7,749 nt of DNA from Singulisphaera sp. GP187. GTDB lineage: Bacteria > Pseudomonadota > Gammaproteobacteria > Burkholderiales > Burkholderiaceae_C. Position 1 is the stretch's first letter. Every line of letters begins with the position of its first letter. A program made the translations under genes and the position numbers. This document shows positions 5,986 to 7,749 of this stretch, one piece after another. The DNA is taken from positions 1 to 7,749 of the forward strand of contig CALPYQ020000061.1 in assembly GCA_943327965.2 (NCBI GenBank), written 5' to 3'. The notes under the pieces are model-generated. The model saw only the letters and a list, made by a program, of their open reading frames with translations, made no database searches and was not told where the DNA came from.

Positions 5986-6061
5986 GGGTGATTAGCTCAG
6001 TTGGTAGAGCGGCGCCCTTACAAGGCGTAGGTCGGCGGTTCGAGCCCGTCATCACCCACCA
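5986..6061 (+). tRNA. tRNA-Val (anticodon UAC)
   Basis: The 76-base gene folds into a complete cloverleaf: acceptor GGGTGAT (5986-5992) with ATCACCC (6051-6057), D stem GCTC/GAGC, anticodon stem 6012-6016 with 6024-6028 (one G-T pair), anticodon TAC at 6019-6021, five-base variable loop, T stem GGCGG/CCGTC with loop TTCGAGC, discriminator A at 6058 and an encoded CCA at 6059-6061. Anticodon UAC reads valine GUA and, with the usual modified U34, GUG and GUU. It begins 13 bases after the hupB stop codon, so it is probably cut from the hupB transcript. Confidence 0.97.
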
Positions 6062-6071
6062 CCCCTCAAGC

Positions 6072-6105
6072 AAAGGCGAACAAGTTGTTCGCCTTTTGTC
6101 TTTTT
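6072..6105 (+). terminator. Rho-independent terminator after tRNA-Val
   Basis: AAAGGCGAAC (6072-6081) and GTTCGCCTTT (6087-6096) form a perfect ten-pair stem around a five-base AAGTT loop, followed by the T-rich tail TGTCTTTTT ending at 6105. It lies 10 bases after the tRNA CCA and fits the end of a hupB-tRNA transcript. ppiD starts 39 bases later, so it needs either read-through or its own promoter. Confidence 0.88.
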
Positions 6106-6143
6106 CAAGACTTTGACCGCCTAACTTTACTGAGAGTTCTCAC

Positions 6144-7749
6144 ATGTTTGATTTTGTCCGTAACAACACCAAGATCATGATGGGCTTGTTGTTCTTGCTC
6201 ATCATCCCGTCCTTTGTGATGTTTGGTCTTGAGGGCTACAGCCGTTTCAATGACCAAGGTGCCACAGTGGCCAAGGTCAATGGCAACAAAATCAGTCAAG
6301 GCGAATGGGATGCTGCGCACAAGCGTGAAGTCGATCGCCTTCGCTCTTCAATGCCCAACATCGATGTCAAAATGTTTGACACACCAGAAGCCAAATACGC
6401 AACTTTAGAGCGCTTGGTTCGCGATCAAGTGGTTGCTGCTGCTGCAAAGAAATTGCAATTGGTCGCCAGTGACACCAAATTAGCGCGCGAGTTGCAGTCA
6501 ATTCCCGCCATCGCAGCATTGCGCTCGCCTGATGGCAAGCTCGATATGGAGCGCTACAAGCAACTTGTCGCATCGCAAGGCATGACCCCCGAAATGTTTG
6601 AAATGCAAATGCGCGCAGACATTTCCAATCAACAAGTTATTCAGGGTGTACAAGCATCGGCCTTCGCCACATTTTCTCAAACGCAAACAGCCATGAATGC
6701 GTTCATGCAGCGGCGCGAAGTGCAAATTGTCAATATTCCTGCGGCCGATTTTTTAAGCAAAGTCAATGTCAGTGAGGCTGACATCCAAGCTTATTACGAC
6801 AAAAATTCAAACAAATTTCAATCGGCGGAATCAGCCGACATTGAATATGTGATTCTTGACATCGAAAGCCTGCGCCAAACCATCGTTCTCAATGAGCAAG
6901 ATTTAAAGTCATATTACGAACAAAACCTTCAGCGTTTGTCCAGCAAAGAAGAGCGTCGTGCCAGTCACATTCTGATTACAGCTGCCAAGGATGCACCTGA
7001 AGCTGAAAAGAAAGCAGCTCGCGCCAAAGCAGAAGAATTGCTCAAAGCAGTGAAGGCCAAGCCCGCAAGCTTTGCGGAGGTGGCACGTAAAAATTCGCAA
7101 GATCCTGGTTCTGCTGTTAAAGGTGGCGATTTGGACTTCTTTGGCCGTGGCGCCATGGTCAAAGCATTTGAAGATGCCGCATTCAGTTTGAAGAAGGCCG
7201 ACATCAGCGACATTGTTGAGTCGGAATTTGGATATCACATCATTCAATTGACGGACATCAAAGCGCCAAAGGCCCAAAGTTTTGAGTCCTTGCGGCCTTC
7301 GCTTGAAGCGGACTTGAAAAAGCAACAAGCGCAGCGTAAATTTGCAGAAATGGCAGAAACTTTTTCAAACACTGTCTACGAGCAGTCGGACAGCTTGAAA
7401 CCCGTTGCTGAAAAACTAAAGCTCACAGTTCAAAAAGCAAGCAAGGTGGCGCGCAATGCAGAAGCGCTGAATCCTCAAAGCAAAAATTTGCTGAGTCACC
7501 CCGCATTGTTGCAAGCGCTGTTTAGCGATGCATCATTGCAAAAACAACGCAACACAGAAGCCATTGAGGTAGCGCCCAACACCCTGGTGTCTGCGCGTGT
7601 TGTCAAACATCAGCCCGCTGCTACTTTGGCGTTAACGGAAGTGAAGGACTTGGTCAAACGCAACTTGACGCAAGACAAGGCGGCAGAAATGGCCAAAGCG
7701 CAAGGCGAGCAAAAGTTGGCCAATTTGAAAACGAGTGCAGAGGGTTTGC
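6144..7749 (+). CDS. ppiD: PpiD-like membrane-anchored periplasmic peptidyl-prolyl isomerase/chaperone (3' end outside window)
   Basis: PpiD is anchored in the inner membrane next to the Sec translocon and helps newly exported proteins fold in the periplasm. From ATG 6144 there are 535 open codons to the window edge; family members are about 620-650 residues, so roughly 100 are missing. A single transmembrane segment lies at about 11-28 after a short positive N-terminus, giving a cytoplasm-in, periplasm-out topology. A SurA-N-like chaperone region spans about 40-190. A parvulin (PpiC) domain occupies about 270-370, with RRASHILI (271-278), GGDLDFFGRG (327-336) and EFGYHIIQ (361-368); many PpiD parvulin domains have little or no isomerase activity, so chaperone work may be its main role. 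GAGAG (6132-6136) is a plausible Shine-Dalgarno seven bases before the ATG. The order hupB-tRNA-ppiD parallels hupB-ppiD in enterobacteria. No promoter of its own is obvious. Confidence 0.93.
   Translation, partial: MFDFVRNNTKIMMGLLFLLIIPSFVMFGLEGYSRFNDQGATVAKVNGNKISQGEWDAAHKREVDRLRSSMPNIDVKMFDTPEAKYATLERLVRDQVVAAAAKKLQLVASDTKLARELQSIPAIAALRSPDGKLDMERYKQLVASQGMTPEMFEMQMRADISNQQVIQGVQASAFATFSQTQTAMNAFMQRREVQIVNIPAADFLSKVNVSEADIQAYYDKNSNKFQSAESADIEYVILDIESLRQTIVLNEQDLKSYYEQNLQRLSSKEERRASHILITAAKDAPEAEKKAARAKAEELLKAVKAKPASFAEVARKNSQDPGSAVKGGDLDFFGRGAMVKAFEDAAFSLKKADISDIVESEFGYHIIQLTDIKAPKAQSFESLRPSLEADLKKQQAQRKFAEMAETFSNTVYEQSDSLKPVAEKLKLTVQKASKVARNAEALNPQSKNLLSHPALLQALFSDASLQKQRNTEAIEVAPNTLVSARVVKHQPAATLALTEVKDLVKRNLTQDKAAEMAKAQGEQKLANLKTSAEGL

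Noticed and set aside
5986..6061. tRNA-Val as an integration site of a mobile element
   Set aside because: No integrase and no direct repeat of the tRNA 3' end are seen in the window, and the neighbouring order hupB-ppiD is ancestral.
6909..7328. 139-codon minus-strand ORF opposite ppiD
   Set aside because: It covers the parvulin domain coding sequence and its cysteine- and phenylalanine-rich composition is what an antisense shadow gives.

Overview
This window is a piece of a bacterial chromosome that reads as ordinary housekeeping DNA from a betaproteobacterium, most likely a Burkholderiales member of the Comamonadaceae type. The evidence is the presence of EarP, which marks lineages that rhamnosylate elongation factor P on arginine, the protein sequences of UvrC, PgsA and HU, and the gene order hupB - tRNA-Val - ppiD. 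The genus cannot be fixed by eye. I see no insertion sequence, phage gene, integrase or CRISPR array.

Layout: (1) Positions 1-740, minus strand: the N-terminal two thirds of earP, running off the left edge. (2) A 39-base divergent spacer separates it from a plus-strand run of four genes: uvrC (excision endonuclease subunit), pgsA (phosphatidylglycerophosphate synthase), a ten-helix EamA/DMT-family exporter, and a tartrate/D-malate dehydrogenase of the isopropylmalate dehydrogenase superfamily. Gaps are 64, 37 and 12 bases and I see no terminator between them, so they may share a transcript. uvrC-pgsA is an old conserved pair; the exporter and dehydrogenase look like passengers. (3) Positions 5429-5699 are non-coding and unusually rich in signals: two candidate sigma-70 promoters (one with an UP-like A/T block), several inverted repeats built around AGAC/GTCT, and a roughly 120-base leader that ends in an intrinsic-terminator-like hairpin directly before the hupB ribosome binding site. 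(4) hupB (HU nucleoid protein) is followed after only 13 bases by tRNA-Val(UAC) and then a good intrinsic terminator. (5) ppiD, a membrane-anchored periplasmic parvulin chaperone, begins at 6144 and runs off the right edge with 535 codons visible.

The genes themselves are well-known families with intact motifs. The part worth a second look is the hupB control region. A possible 18-codon leader ORF has its stop codon overlapping the first base of the terminator-like stem, which is the geometry of translation-coupled attenuation. The same RNA could instead end at the hairpin as a small RNA of about 110 bases. Both ideas are inference from sequence and need comparative or RNA-seq support.
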